33,956 nucleotides of DNA from Actinomycetes bacterium (GCA_024640745.1 JAHEEL010000001.1:1-33956); one strand, 5' to 3'; positions 6,202 through 15,002 are shown, counted from the first letter of the stretch. A program made the numbers and translations. Notes: a model not told the origin generated them from the sequence alone.

Positions 6202-7542
6202 ATGTCGACGGAAACGCCCATGCGCAACGACCAGCGCACGATTGTCGGGTGGGCGATGTACGACTGGGCGAACTCGGCCTACATCACGGCCGGGAGCCTG
6301 ATCTTCGCCATCTACTTCGGCGACACGATCTATCCGGAGGACGGTCTCTCGGTGTTTGGCGCAACCATCGGCGCCGAGGCGTTCTTCGGTATCGTCGTGG
6401 GCGTCGGCGCGCTCCTCTTGTTCCTTGCCATGCCCATCCTCGGGGCCATCGCCGACTATTCGAACGCAAAGAAGCGAATGCTCCGAGCGTTCGCCTACTC
6501 GGGAGCGACCTTTGCCGTCCTGACGGCGGTTCCCGGCGTGGGTGACCTCGGTCTCGCGGTCTTCGTCGCGCTCATGGCGCAGCTGGGGTTCGTTGCGGCG
6601 AACGTCATGTATGAGGGTTTCCTCCCTGAGTTGACCACTCCGGACACCATCGACCGCGTCTCCGCCACGGGTTTCGCCTACGGCTACGCCGGCGGCGGCA
6701 TCCACCTGGTCCTCTCGCTCGTGCTTCTGTTCTTCGCCGAGCCGCTCGGCATCGCCGAAACGACCGCCCAACGACTCGTCATCGTCTCGGCCGGGGTCTG
6801 GTGGGCCACGTTCGCAACCCTTTCGTTCTCCCGCCTCCACGATGCCGGCCGCGCGCATACCCTGCCGGCCCGAGACCAATCGGTTCCGCGCCCGCTGGCC
6901 TATGCCCGACTCGGCCTCAGCCGAACCTGGCGAACGACACGCCAGCTCATCACCTTCCCCCAGCTGCTGCTCTTCGTCGTAGCCTTCCTGTTCTACAACG
7001 ACGGTGTCCAGACGGTCATCAAGATCACACCGGTCTTCGCCTCAGAGACCCTCGACCTCTCGGCGACGACCATCGCTGCTGTGTTCGTGATCATCCAACT
7101 CGTCGCGTTCTTCGGTGCGCTCGCGTTCGGGCGGCTGGCCGAGCGCGTCGGCGCCCAGCGGGCGATCCTGGTGTCGATCGCCGGCTGGACGCTCGTGACC
7201 GTTGGCGGCTACTTCATGCCATCAGGGCAACCGGCGCCGTTCCTCGTCCTCGGTGTGTTCGCCGGCCTTGTCCTCGGCGGTGTTCAGGCGCTGTCTCGGT
7301 CGCTGTACGGCTCGATGATTCCGGAGGAAGCATCGGCTGAGTTCTTCGGCTTCTACTCGGTGTTCTCCAAGTTCAGCGCCATCTTCGGCCCGCTCATCTT
7401 CGCCGCCGTCGACATCGCAACCGGCTCAACGCGGCTCGCGATCCTCTTCCTCGCGGCGTTCTTTCTGATCGGCGGATCGCTCCTCACGGTCGTCGACGTC
7501 GAAGCGGCGCGGGCCTCGCGGAACCGGTGGGTCTTGGACTGA
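6202..7542 (+). CDS. MFS transporter, Atg22/UMF1-like
   Basis: This 446-aa multi-pass membrane protein (about 12 hydrophobic segments) opens with GWAMYDWANSAY, the hallmark of the Atg22/UMF1 branch of the major facilitator superfamily. It has ADYSNAKKR in the loop between helices 2 and 3, and GGVQALSRSLYGSMIPE plus FFGFYSVFSKFSAIFGP in the second half, all well conserved in that family. Yeast Atg22 exports amino acids from the vacuole; bacterial members are uncharacterised exporters of small solutes. The ATG at 6202 follows a weak ribosome site. The 255-bp gap to the divergent RRM gene must hold both promoters. The APC permease gene follows 63 bp downstream, so the two transporters may be co-transcribed. 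Confidence 0.88.
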   Translation: MSTETPMRNDQRTIVGWAMYDWANSAYITAGSLIFAIYFGDTIYPEDGLSVFGATIGAEAFFGIVVGVGALLLFLAMPILGAIADYSNAKKRMLRAFAYSGATFAVLTAVPGVGDLGLAVFVALMAQLGFVAANVMYEGFLPELTTPDTIDRVSATGFAYGYAGGGIHLVLSLVLLFFAEPLGIAETTAQRLVIVSAGVWWATFATLSFSRLHDAGRAHTLPARDQSVPRPLAYARLGLSRTWRTTRQLITFPQLLLFVVAFLFYNDGVQTVIKITPVFASETLDLSATTIAAVFVIIQLVAFFGALAFGRLAERVGAQRAILVSIAGWTLVTVGGYFMPSGQPAPFLVLGVFAGLVLGGVQALSRSLYGSMIPEEASAEFFGFYSVFSKFSAIFGPLIFAAVDIATGSTRLAILFLAAFFLIGGSLLTVVDVEAARASRNRWVLD

Positions 7543-7605
7543 ACGGATCATCGGCATCGCGGGTCCGAACACGCATCACAAGGGGCCGAGCTAGGTTCCT
7601 GCCCT

Positions 7606-9801
7606 GTGAGCGAGTCCACAGCCGCCCCGTCGCCGGAGCCCTCCGGAAGCCTTCGTCGATCGCTGGGCCTCTATGCGGTGCTGACCATCTCGATCGGCGC
7701 CATGATCGGTTCGGGCATCTTCGTGCTGCCCGGCCTTGCGTTCAAGATCGCCGGACCCTCAGTCGTCCTGGCGTTCTTCCTGGCCGGCATCGTCGTGTTG
7801 CCCGCGGCGCTTTCGAAGGCAGAAATGGCCACGGCGATGCCCCAGGCCGGCGGCACCTACCTGTACATCGATCGAGCGATGGGGCCCCTGATGGGGACCA
7901 TCGCCGGCTTTGGGGTGTGGTTCTCGCTCGTGTTCAAAGCATCGTTCGCCCTGGTCGGGCTCTCCGCATACCTCGAGTACTTCGTGCCCCATCCCGAACG
8001 ACCGGTTGCTGCTCTGCTTGCGCTCGTAATGATCGGAGTGAATCTGGTCGGCGTGAAGCAATCTGCCAGATTCCAGATCGTGGTGGTCTCAGGCGTAATC
8101 ATCGTTCTGATCGCATTCGTGGCAATCGGGTTACCGCGTGTCGAGTCGTCGGCCTTCGACCCATTCCTTGCCCATGGCATTCGAGGTCTGCTATCGGCCA
8201 CCGCCGTCGTCTTCGTGTCGTACGCCGGTGTCACGAAGGTGGCCTCGATCGCAGAAGAGGTTCGACGACCTGAGCGCACCATTCCGCGCGGGATGCTGAT
8301 CTCCGTCGGCTTCATGATGCTGCTCTACCCCGCCATCGTGGCCGTGATCGCAGGGGTCGCTCCCGCCGAAGAGCTCGCCACCACCGAAACGCCGATGACG
8401 CTCGCAGCGGAGCAATTCCTCAGCCCGATCGGTGTGGCGCTCACCGCAGGGGTAGCGGTCATCGCCCTGCTGTCCATGACCAACGCCGGGATCATTGCGT
8501 CCTCGCGGTACCCGTTCGCGATGGCTCGCAACTCCCTCGCCCCTCATCAATTTGCAGCAGTCGGACGCCGATCGGGCGGACCAATCATCAGCATCGCCGT
8601 CACCGGTTGTGTTCTCCTCGCGCTCGTCCTCTTCGTCCCACTGATCGAGCTTGCGAAGCTTGCCTCTGCGTTCCAGCTCCTGGTGTTTGCTCTCATCAAT
8701 CTCGCCTTGATCGCATTTCGAGAAGCTCACCTGGACTGGTATTCGCCTGTGTTCAGATCACCCCTGTATCCGGTCACCCAGATCTTCGGGATCGGCTCGG
8801 CGCTCTTGCTCCTCACACAGATGGGAACGATCCCGCTGCTCGGTGCCTTGCTCTTCGTCGTCGCAGGGGCGGTCTGGTATCGGGTCTTCGGCGGGTCGCG
8901 AGCGCCAAAAGATTCGGCGACTCGTGATGCGCTGCGCATGCGAGAGAATGCTCGCCTGGTACAGACCAGCGCGTCGGCCGTCGCCGCCGGCGGGCGCAGG
9001 CACATTCTGGTGCTCGTTCGGCGTCCGACCCGGCCCAGCCGACAGCACACGCTCTTCCGACTGGCATTGCGCCTTGCAGCATCGCCCGGCGGTCGAATCC
9101 ACGTGATCAACTTCGACGCAAGGACTCGGCGGATGATCCCCACCGACGACGATCGAGCCCGGGCCCGAATGCTCGGGATCGAGGTCACAGCCGAGCAGTA
9201 CACGGACGAGGATCGGCGTGGCATGGTCCACGCCTTCGTCGAACGGGAAGGTGTCGACCTCTTCATCGCCGATCTGCCGCAGGAGCTGCGCGCAACCCGC
9301 CATGTCAATCGCGACTTGCGGTGGCTGCGCGAGCACCTCACCTGCGACTCGGTGTTCCTCCGCAACCGCGAGGTCGAGCAGATCGACCGCATCGCAATCC
9401 TCGGAACGGGTGGACCCTACGACCCGGTGAAGATCGAGATGGCCGATCACATTGCGCGCTACGAACACGCCGAGATTCGCTTCGTGCACCTGACACCCGT
9501 CGACACACCGCCGGCTCAAGCCGATTCCATCCACCGATACCACGGTGAGCTCGGCGAGACGCTCACGGTCCCGTGGGACGACCGGGTCCAACCCGCGGAG
9601 CACCTCATCGAGACGCTCACGGGTCTCTCCCGCGGCGCGAATCTCGTCATCCTGGGAGCCCCGACGCACCGATTCCACGTCGTAACGGATCTCGCCGACA
9701 GCATCGCCGAAGCGGTCGATTGCCCCGCTTTGCTCATCCACACACCAACCCTGGAGAAACCCGGCATCGTCAAACGATCGGTCCAGTGGTTGATCGAGTG
9801 A
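7606..9801 (+). CDS. APC-family permease fused to C-terminal USP-like domains
   Basis: This 731-aa protein has a membrane part (about residues 20-430, around 12 helices) with the APC-superfamily start IGSGIFVLPG, the helix-2 region MPQAGGTYLYIDRAMG, and the SYAGVTKVASIAEEVRRPER loop typical of amino acid/polyamine permeases. Residues ~460-731 are soluble and read as two universal-stress-protein-like alpha/beta units: HILVLVRRPTRP opens the first, and RIAILGTGGPYDP with ANLVILGAPTHR near the end marks the second. USP domains bind ATP or sense stress and may regulate transport. The start is GTG 7606; a Shine-Dalgarno is not obvious. Permease-USP fusions are known in actinobacteria and archaea; the substrate is unknown. 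Confidence 0.88.
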   Translation: MSESTAAPSPEPSGSLRRSLGLYAVLTISIGAMIGSGIFVLPGLAFKIAGPSVVLAFFLAGIVVLPAALSKAEMATAMPQAGGTYLYIDRAMGPLMGTIAGFGVWFSLVFKASFALVGLSAYLEYFVPHPERPVAALLALVMIGVNLVGVKQSARFQIVVVSGVIIVLIAFVAIGLPRVESSAFDPFLAHGIRGLLSATAVVFVSYAGVTKVASIAEEVRRPERTIPRGMLISVGFMMLLYPAIVAVIAGVAPAEELATTETPMTLAAEQFLSPIGVALTAGVAVIALLSMTNAGIIASSRYPFAMARNSLAPHQFAAVGRRSGGPIISIAVTGCVLLALVLFVPLIELAKLASAFQLLVFALINLALIAFREAHLDWYSPVFRSPLYPVTQIFGIGSALLLLTQMGTIPLLGALLFVVAGAVWYRVFGGSRAPKDSATRDALRMRENARLVQTSASAVAAGGRRHILVLVRRPTRPSRQHTLFRLALRLAASPGGRIHVINFDARTRRMIPTDDDRARARMLGIEVTAEQYTDEDRRGMVHAFVEREGVDLFIADLPQELRATRHVNRDLRWLREHLTCDSVFLRNREVEQIDRIAILGTGGPYDPVKIEMADHIARYEHAEIRFVHLTPVDTPPAQADSIHRYHGELGETLTVPWDDRVQPAEHLIETLTGLSRGANLVILGAPTHRFHVVTDLADSIAEAVDCPALLIHTPTLEKPGIVKRSVQWLIE

Positions 9802-9853
9802 GCAGCCTCGGCCGCACCCGGCCCGGCCCAGAGCCGATCCGCTCGCGCCGGGG

Positions 9854-11044
9854 TCAGTCGGCGGCGGCCCTCCAGGCTTCCCGCATCTTCACCCTGCCGC
9901 CGGTACGCAGGAGGGCCCCGGCGTAGACACGCGATCCGATCCACACCAGCGCCACAACGGCTGCCACCGTCCCGACTACCGCCACGGCGATCTCCCACGG
10001 GGCGGCCGCTCCGTCCGCAATGCGTACCGGCATCACGAACGGGGCCCACGGCGGCAACATCGATGCAACCGTCGGAACGAGGCCGTCGGGGGACTCGGCT
10101 GCGATCAGGGCGATGAAGTACCCGGGGAGGATCAGCGCAATCGGGAGCATCATCGCACCTTGGAGATCCTCCTGGCGAGAGACCGTCGAACCCACGGCCG
10201 CATAGAGGAAGGCATAGAACGCGTAGCCGAGGACGAACCAGAACACCACACCGGCGATGATCGGCAGCCCGATCGCAGCGAGGTCGATGTCGCCGAGATC
10301 CGCCATCTGTGCCGATACATACGCAGCCCCGGCCAACAAGAGCAGTTGCACCAGTCCGAGGGCGCCGATGCCGATGACCTTTCCGACGAGGACCTGCCAG
10401 GGTCGAACCCGGGCGAGGACAACCTCGACGACCCGGTTCTGTTTCTCCTCCACGGTTCCCATTGCCACGAACTGGCCGAACATGAGGATCGAGATGTAGA
10501 GCGCGATGGTCCCGACGAACGCACCAACGCGTTTGGCATCCTCCTCCGGATCACCCTCCTCCAGCGTGACGACGTCGTACGGCACGGGTGCGATGATCTC
10601 CGTGACTTGGTCGGCCGAGAGTCCCAGGCTCGCAAGCGTTGCAGACTTGACAGCATTGGTGAGCGCTCCGCCGACAAGCGCCAGGAGTCTCGAGGACACG
10701 TCGGTGTGGAAGACGATCTCGTCCCCATCGACGAGTGCCACTGCCACGTCGCCATCGGTGACGGCCTGCTCGGCAGCGACTCCATCGGGGAATCGCACGA
10801 TCGAGATGTCGATCTCGAGCACCGCCGCCTGGTCGGACAGGGCCCGGTCGATTCCGGGTGGCTCTTCCCCGGCAATACCGATCCTTGTTGCCTCCGCTTC
10901 ACCACCGGCAAGGAGGCTCACGATCGGACCTACGGCGAGAATCGCCAGCACGAGCAATCCCATGGTGACCAGGAACGGCTTGCTGGTCGCCCGCGTCGCA
11001 AATTCTCTCTTCGCCAGAATGGCAACCTGGCGCCACCGGTTCAT
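9854..11044 (-). CDS. ABC-2 type permease, NatB-like
   Basis: This 396-aa integral membrane subunit has an N-terminal helix (about residues 25-45, after KREFATRATSKPF). A large extracytoplasmic domain follows (about 50-165), then roughly five further helices from about residue 175, including FVGTIALYISILMFGQFVAMGTVEEKQNRVVEVVLARV. This layout and the EEKxNR..E segment are typical of ABC-2 permeases of the NatB/YhaP group. It pairs with the ATPase encoded just upstream; the genes overlap by 4 bp (ATGA), indicating translational coupling. The family exports Na+, drugs or peptides; no substrate can be assigned. It is convergent with the APC-USP gene with 52 bp between stops and no clear hairpin. 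Confidence 0.88.
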   Translation of the reverse strand: MNRWRQVAILAKREFATRATSKPFLVTMGLLVLAILAVGPIVSLLAGGEAEATRIGIAGEEPPGIDRALSDQAAVLEIDISIVRFPDGVAAEQAVTDGDVAVALVDGDEIVFHTDVSSRLLALVGGALTNAVKSATLASLGLSADQVTEIIAPVPYDVVTLEEGDPEEDAKRVGAFVGTIALYISILMFGQFVAMGTVEEKQNRVVEVVLARVRPWQVLVGKVIGIGALGLVQLLLLAGAAYVSAQMADLGDIDLAAIGLPIIAGVVFWFVLGYAFYAFLYAAVGSTVSRQEDLQGAMMLPIALILPGYFIALIAAESPDGLVPTVASMLPPWAPFVMPVRIADGAAAPWEIAVAVVGTVAAVVALVWIGSRVYAGALLRTGGRVKMREAWRAAAD

Positions 11045-11922
11045 GATTCCACCGCCTCACGGAAGAGATCGGTGAGCCTCGGCGGCTCGAACATGAAGGT
11101 GTTCACCGTCCCCACGGCGCCGGCCGCCGCAAGCAGATCGCCGATTGGAGCGTCACCGTCGACGATGCAGTGCGACCGCCCCTGGGCATCGACCACCGTG
11201 GCGTCGGCCCCGGGTGGAACCCACGGTTGCCCGTCCACGTCGATCGTCAAACGTCGTTTCGATGAGCGGTTCCTGATGTCGTCGAGCGATCCGCTCAGCA
11301 CGACTCGGCCCTCGTTGATGATCGCGACGTCCTCGCACACGTCTTCGACCAGATCGAGTTGATGGCTCGAGAACACGATCGTCACTCCGCCCGACGCGAG
11401 ATTTCGCAGCGTTCCGGTCAGCGAGGCAACGCCCAGCGGATCCAAACCCGCAAACGGCTCGTCGAGGATCAGGAGCTCGGGGTTCGGTGCGAGGGCTGTC
11501 GCAAGCTGGACGCGCTGCTGGTTTCCGTGCGAGAGGTCTTCGAGCTTGGCAGATCCGCGGTCCGCCAAACCGAGTGCGCCAAGCCAGTGGTCGACCGCTT
11601 CGGTTGCCTCCTGCCTGCTGAGCCCCGACAGCCGTGAGAAGTGAATGAGCTGATCCCGGATCTTCATCTTTGGATAGAGACCGCGTTCCTCCGGCATATA
11701 CCCGAACCGGAGCCGCTCCTCCGGGCCGACCGCGCCGCCATTCCAGGACACACTCCCGGAATCGGGACGAACGAGTCCGAATACGACCCGCATGGCGGTC
11801 GTCTTGCCTGCGCCGTTCGGTCCGAGAAACCCGAGGATCCGGCCGCGCTCAACAGTGAACCCAGCCCCGTCGAGGGCGACGACATCGCCATACCGCTTCT
11901 TGAGGTCGACGAGCTGCAGCAT
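11041..11922 (-). CDS. ABC transporter ATP-binding protein, NatA-like
   Basis: This 293-aa ATPase has Walker A GPNGAGKTT (about residues 34-42), Q-loop region FGYMPEERGLYPKM, signature LSHGNQQR, Walker B LLILDEPFAGLD and H-loop FSSHQLD. The MPEERGLYP segment and the extra C-terminal domain (from about residue 215) are characteristic of NatA/YhaQ-type ATPases. It supplies energy to the ABC-2 permease encoded next. ATG 11922 is preferred because GGAGGG lies about 7 nt upstream; the longer frame from 11982 has no domain content in its extra 20 residues. The promoter should lie in the non-coding stretch upstream (11923-12240). Confidence 0.92.
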   Translation of the reverse strand: MLQLVDLKKRYGDVVALDGAGFTVERGRILGFLGPNGAGKTTAMRVVFGLVRPDSGSVSWNGGAVGPEERLRFGYMPEERGLYPKMKIRDQLIHFSRLSGLSRQEATEAVDHWLGALGLADRGSAKLEDLSHGNQQRVQLATALAPNPELLILDEPFAGLDPLGVASLTGTLRNLASGGVTIVFSSHQLDLVEDVCEDVAIINEGRVVLSGSLDDIRNRSSKRRLTIDVDGQPWVPPGADATVVDAQGRSHCIVDGDAPIGDLLAAAGAVGTVNTFMFEPPRLTDLFREAVES

Positions 11923-12119
11923 CCAGGTCCCTCCAGAGAGAGCATTCTGCCGGTGTGGGTCGCTCGACCCAAATCCCGGCAATTGAGGGAATTCCTAAAG
12001 AACGCATCGCAGAACCGCCGATGTAGAAAGGGAACCGGTGGGACGGCCGGCGGGGTAAGTAGTACCCATGCGGGATGATCCAACCAAGACCGCATCGGTC
12101 CACCTCACGAGGTTCAGGG

Positions 12120-12141
12120 AGCCCCTGCTTTGGCGGGGGCT
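12120..12141. terminator. hairpin in the HK-NatA interval
   Basis: AGCCCCTGC / GCGGGGGCT form a 9-bp stem with one mismatch and a TTTG loop. It lies 100 nt downstream of the histidine kinase stop on the minus strand. No T-run follows on that strand, so it may be a factor-dependent terminator or simply an RNA structure. Confidence 0.35.
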
Positions 12142-12168
12142 TCGCCTTTGGCCCATACCCTGCTTCGC

Positions 12169-12210
12169 AGATGACGCAAGAGCAGAGACTGAAGACACGA
12201 GGCACGAGAC
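12169..12210 (-). repeat. heptamer repeat array A (6 units)
   Basis: Read on the minus strand, six contiguous 7-bp units are in strict phase: GTCTCGT, GCCTCGT, GTCTTCA, GTCTCTG, CTCTTGC, GTCATCT. The array starts 31 nt after the histidine kinase stop, in sense orientation. It matches the consensus of three other intergenic arrays in this window (15003, 23250 and 27776). Confidence 0.6.
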
Positions 12211-12240
12211 CGGCAGCCGGAATGCCGGACCCCTCTTCGG

Positions 12241-13542
12241 CTAGCCCCTGATGGATTGCGGCAGCCGCACCACGACTCTCGCACCGCCAAGGTCACCGGG
12301 ATCGGCGAGGTCGAGCGTCCCACCCGAGGCCTCGGCAATGCGCCGCACGATGTCGAGCCCAAGTCCCGTGGAGTCGACGGTCGACGCTCCACGCTCCACG
12401 GCATCGGGTTGATCGATGCCGGCGCCGCCGTCTTCGACTTCCAGGATGAGGCCGTCGTTCTCCGCTGCGGCAAGTCGCACCGCGAGCGGCGCCCGCTCAT
12501 CGGTGTGGGCGAACACGTTCTCCAACAGCGCATCGATCATTGCCGCCGCATCGACCCGGGGAACGTCGACCCAGCCGCTCTTACCACCAACCGACACCGA
12601 AACCGCGAATGAGCGCCCTTGCTCGTCGCTCAGCGCCGACCAGTAGCGAGCCCGATCCTCGACCACCTCGGTGAGGTTGCATCCGGGATCGACCTCCGTA
12701 CGCACCGGCCTCCGACCTTCCCCGATGATGAAGTTGGCCGTCCGCTCGAGGTCGTCGAGGTCGTCGACGATCCGGTCGGTCGCGCGTCCCGGGGGAAGCG
12801 CCTCGGCATCCAATTTCGCCGCCGTCAGGGGTGTTCTGAGCCGATGTGCGAGATCGGCCGCCGTCTCTCGCTCCTCTCTCAACAGGTGCTCGACCTGCTC
12901 CGCAAGGAGGTTGAATTCTGCACCCACCTCCTCTATCTCCGGCGGGCCCCCTGGTACGACCCGCGCGCTGAAATCCCCCGCCTTCAGCCGGGCAGCCGCG
13001 TCCGAGAGCTCACGGACCGGACGCACGATCGAGCGGCCGAAGCGGTCCGCCGCAAGAATGGACAACCCAACCAGCACGATGCCGAGCCCACCGAGGATCA
13101 GCCACGAGCGCCAAACGCCACGCGTCAGCTCTTCCGAGGGGGCAACCACTCGAACGACCGTGAGCTCGCCGTCTGCCCGGGCAACCGGGACGTAGACGGC
13201 TTCGCCGTCGGGCACGGAGGAGCGGAAGGCGGTTCCGGATCGTGCCGCCTCGAGGTCCTCTCCCTGCGGAACCTCAAGACCCGCGACCCTTCCGTCGGGG
13301 AAGATCAGAGTTGCACCGAGCTCGACGAGGCGCGGCTCCCCGATTGCCCCGACGACGGCATCACTCGACGTCGAAGGGCCGATGACGGCGACCAGGCGGG
13401 CGACGCTTTCGGCGTCTCGTTCGGCACGCGTGACGGCGCGGTCGAAGGCAAGCGCGCTGACCATGATCCCGAGCGGCACGAGAAATGCAATGACCACCAT
13501 CGAGGTCACCCCGGCCGTCACGAGGATCAGGCTCCGCCTCAC
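12241..13542 (-). CDS. sensor histidine kinase, HAMP-type
   Basis: This 433-aa membrane kinase has a first helix at residues ~5-32, an extracytoplasmic sensor of about 110 residues, a second helix near 145-167, and a HAMP domain (IVRPVRELSDAAARLKAGDF). The DHp H-box is DLAHRLRTPLTA with the phospho-acceptor at H233. The ATPase domain has N-box ALLENVFAHT, G1 VEDGGAGID and G2 STGLGLDIVRR. All catalytic motifs are intact. It starts with GTG inside the response-regulator stop (4-bp GTGA overlap), so the two proteins are translationally coupled and form a two-component system. The sensor part gives no ligand clue. A heptamer array and weak hairpins lie beyond its stop. Confidence 0.93.
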   Translation of the reverse strand: MRRSLILVTAGVTSMVVIAFLVPLGIMVSALAFDRAVTRAERDAESVARLVAVIGPSTSSDAVVGAIGEPRLVELGATLIFPDGRVAGLEVPQGEDLEAARSGTAFRSSVPDGEAVYVPVARADGELTVVRVVAPSEELTRGVWRSWLILGGLGIVLVGLSILAADRFGRSIVRPVRELSDAAARLKAGDFSARVVPGGPPEIEEVGAEFNLLAEQVEHLLREERETAADLAHRLRTPLTAAKLDAEALPPGRATDRIVDDLDDLERTANFIIGEGRRPVRTEVDPGCNLTEVVEDRARYWSALSDEQGRSFAVSVSVGGKSGWVDVPRVDAAAMIDALLENVFAHTDERAPLAVRLAAAENDGLILEVEDGGAGIDQPDAVERGASTVDSTGLGLDIVRRIAEASGGTLDLADPGDLGGARVVVRLPQSIRG

Positions 13543-14222
13543 GAGCCCGGGTCGACCAGCCGCACCCCAACCCCGCGCTGCGTGCGGATGTATCGGGGCT
13601 CGGCGGCCGTCTCACCCAGCTTCTTGCGCAGCCACGAGAGATGGACGTCAACTGTCTTGTCGGCACCGCCGTAGGGTTGGTGCCACACCTCCGCGAGCAG
13701 CTGACGTTTGCTCACCATGCTCCCCGGGCGTTCGGCGAGGTACGCCAACAACTCGAACTCGCGGGCGGTGAGTTCGAGTGGCCGATCCTCGAATCGGGCC
13801 TCCCGTGCATCGAGGTCGATGGTCAGGTCGCCGACGACCAGCGTTCGCTGTTCCGGATCCGAGCTGGAACGGCGGAGAACGGCGCGCACACGAGCCTCGA
13901 GGTGTTCGGCAGAGTACGGCTTGACCACGTAGTCATCGGCCCCAGCGTTGAGCAGTCGCACGATTTCGGCCTCGTCGTCTCTGGCTGTTGCTACGACCAC
14001 CGGCACGTCGGTGACCGAGCGGATCATGCGAAGCGCCTCCGCCCCATCGAGATCCGGAAGACCGAGATCGAGGACGACCACATCGAAGGTTCCCGATACC
14101 GCTGCTTCGACTCCGGACATGGCTGTTCCCACGGCATCGACTTGGTGGCCGCGCTCGGCGAGGCGGCTCGAGAGGGACTGTCGAATCCGCTGGTCGTCCT
14201 CAACGATCAGGATGGCTGGCAC
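13539..14222 (-). CDS. OmpR/PhoB-family response regulator
   Basis: This 227-aa regulator has a receiver domain (residues ~1-118) with acidic pocket VEDD, phospho-acceptor D52 in LDLGLPDLDG, the switch region ATARDD, and KPY with the conserved Lys. The C-terminal winged helix (about 128-225) has LTAREFELLAYLAERPG and the recognition region DKTVDVHLSWLRKKLG. GTG 14222 is chosen as start because receivers normally open directly with ILIVEDD; an in-frame ATG at 14264 would add 14 Arg-rich residues, and neither has a good Shine-Dalgarno. It precedes and overlaps the cognate kinase. A direct repeat at 14282-14299 of the type bound by this family lies 60-77 nt upstream, suggesting autoregulation. 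Confidence 0.93.
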   Translation of the reverse strand: MPAILIVEDDQRIRQSLSSRLAERGHQVDAVGTAMSGVEAAVSGTFDVVVLDLGLPDLDGAEALRMIRSVTDVPVVVATARDDEAEIVRLLNAGADDYVVKPYSAEHLEARVRAVLRRSSSDPEQRTLVVGDLTIDLDAREARFEDRPLELTAREFELLAYLAERPGSMVSKRQLLAEVWHQPYGGADKTVDVHLSWLRKKLGETAAEPRYIRTQRGVGVRLVDPGS

Positions 14223-14281
14223 GCCGCCACGATACCGGCGGGTTCGGCCTCGGACCGCCGTCATCGCGGATTTGTTGTGCC

Positions 14282-14299
14282 GTTAGCCGAGCGTTAACC
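14282..14299. promoter_or_regulatory. PHO-box-like direct repeat, putative response-regulator site
   Basis: GTTAGCC-GAGC-GTTAACC is a 7-N4-7 direct repeat with 11-bp period in the divergent region between the response regulator and the exported protein at 14332. OmpR/PhoB-family dimers bind such head-to-tail repeats; the Streptomyces PHO box is GTTCACC-N4-GTTCACC and the mycobacterial PhoP site has the same architecture. The site is 33-50 nt upstream of the 14332 start codon, a plausible promoter-proximal position. Confidence 0.5.
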
Positions 14300-14331
14300 G
14301 TGGAGCGACGGCGTGGCACCATCATGGGGCT

Positions 14332-14922
14332 GTGCGACGTATGACGTATGCCCTGCTGTGGCTCGTGGTGACGGCTGCCGCGGTCTTTGTCGCGGCCGCG
14401 GCCGTCGGGAGCGTGCGCGACCAGGTCACCGATGCGCCGACGGCAATGGCGCCAACAACGACTGCAACGACCACCACCGTTGCACCGAAGATCGACACCG
14501 ATCCTACGGGGGCCGGTACTTCGACGACGACTGCGGCTTCACCGTTCACCTCACCCACCACCACGACCACCACAACCACACCGGCGGTGACCACGACACG
14601 GCCGACGGTCCCGGCATCGACTACCACGAGCACCACCACGACCGCCACGACATCGCCGGCGGTCGAGATCCGTACGTACGATCTGGTCGGCGGGTCTGTC
14701 ACGGTGGAGATCGGCAGCTCGGAGGTCTACCTGGCCGGCGCGTCACCAAAGGCGGGGTTTCGGATGGAGGTCGAGGACAACGGTCCCGACAAGGTGCAAG
14801 TCGAGTTCAAGAGCGACGACCACGAGTCCCACTTCTCGGGCAAATTCGAGGATGGCCGCTTCATCCCCGAGATCGAGGAGAACGGCCGCGACGGCGACGG
14901 CGACGGCGACGGCGACGATTGA
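14332..14922 (+). CDS. exported or anchored Thr-rich protein with acidic tail
   Basis: This 196-aa protein of unknown function has an N-terminal signal peptide or anchor (ALLWLVVTAAAVFVAAAAVGS). A long low-complexity Thr/Pro/Ala linker follows (about residues 35-110). A compact C-terminal segment (about 112-190) resembles a small beta domain (VEIRTYDLVGGSVTVEIGSSEVYL) and ends in a DGDGDGDGDD tail encoded by a hexamer repeat. The tail could bind Ca2+ or simply be acidic. The start is GTG 14332, with an in-frame ATG at 14341 as alternative. It is divergent from the response regulator, and the PHO-box-like repeat between them makes it a candidate target of that two-component system. Confidence 0.78.
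   Translation: MRRMTYALLWLVVTAAAVFVAAAAVGSVRDQVTDAPTAMAPTTTATTTTVAPKIDTDPTGAGTSTTTAASPFTSPTTTTTTTTPAVTTTRPTVPASTTTSTTTTATTSPAVEIRTYDLVGGSVTVEIGSSEVYLAGASPKAGFRMEVEDNGPDKVQVEFKSDDHESHFSGKFEDGRFIPEIEENGRDGDGDGDGDD
14890..14913 (+). repeat. GACGGC hexamer repeat, in frame
   Basis: Four exact GACGGC copies followed by GACGAT encode the Asp-Gly tail of the Thr-rich protein. Copy-number change by slippage would keep the frame and only alter tail length. Confidence 0.85.
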
Positions 14923-15002
14923 GTCGATCAGCTGCGGCCGAGGAGCGGAGTCGCTGAGGAGTGGGCCCGAACGAAGACGGAGGAAACGAGACCTCATCCA
15001 CC

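Larger units (their letters stand above)
11923..12240. other. 318-bp non-coding interval between HK and NatA genes
   Basis: No convincing gene lies in this same-strand gap between the histidine kinase stop and the NatA start. It holds, from the kinase side, a small inverted repeat (CCGGCA 12210-12215 with TGCCGG 12223-12228), a heptamer repeat array (12169-12210), a hairpin (12120-12141), and then about 200 bp in which the NatAB promoter presumably lies. I could not pick a convincing -35/-10 pair. Confidence 0.6.

Noticed and set aside
10160..11362. 400-codon plus-strand frame opposite the NatAB genes
   Set aside because: Spans both ABC genes in antisense, His/Asp/Arg-rich, no recognisable domain.
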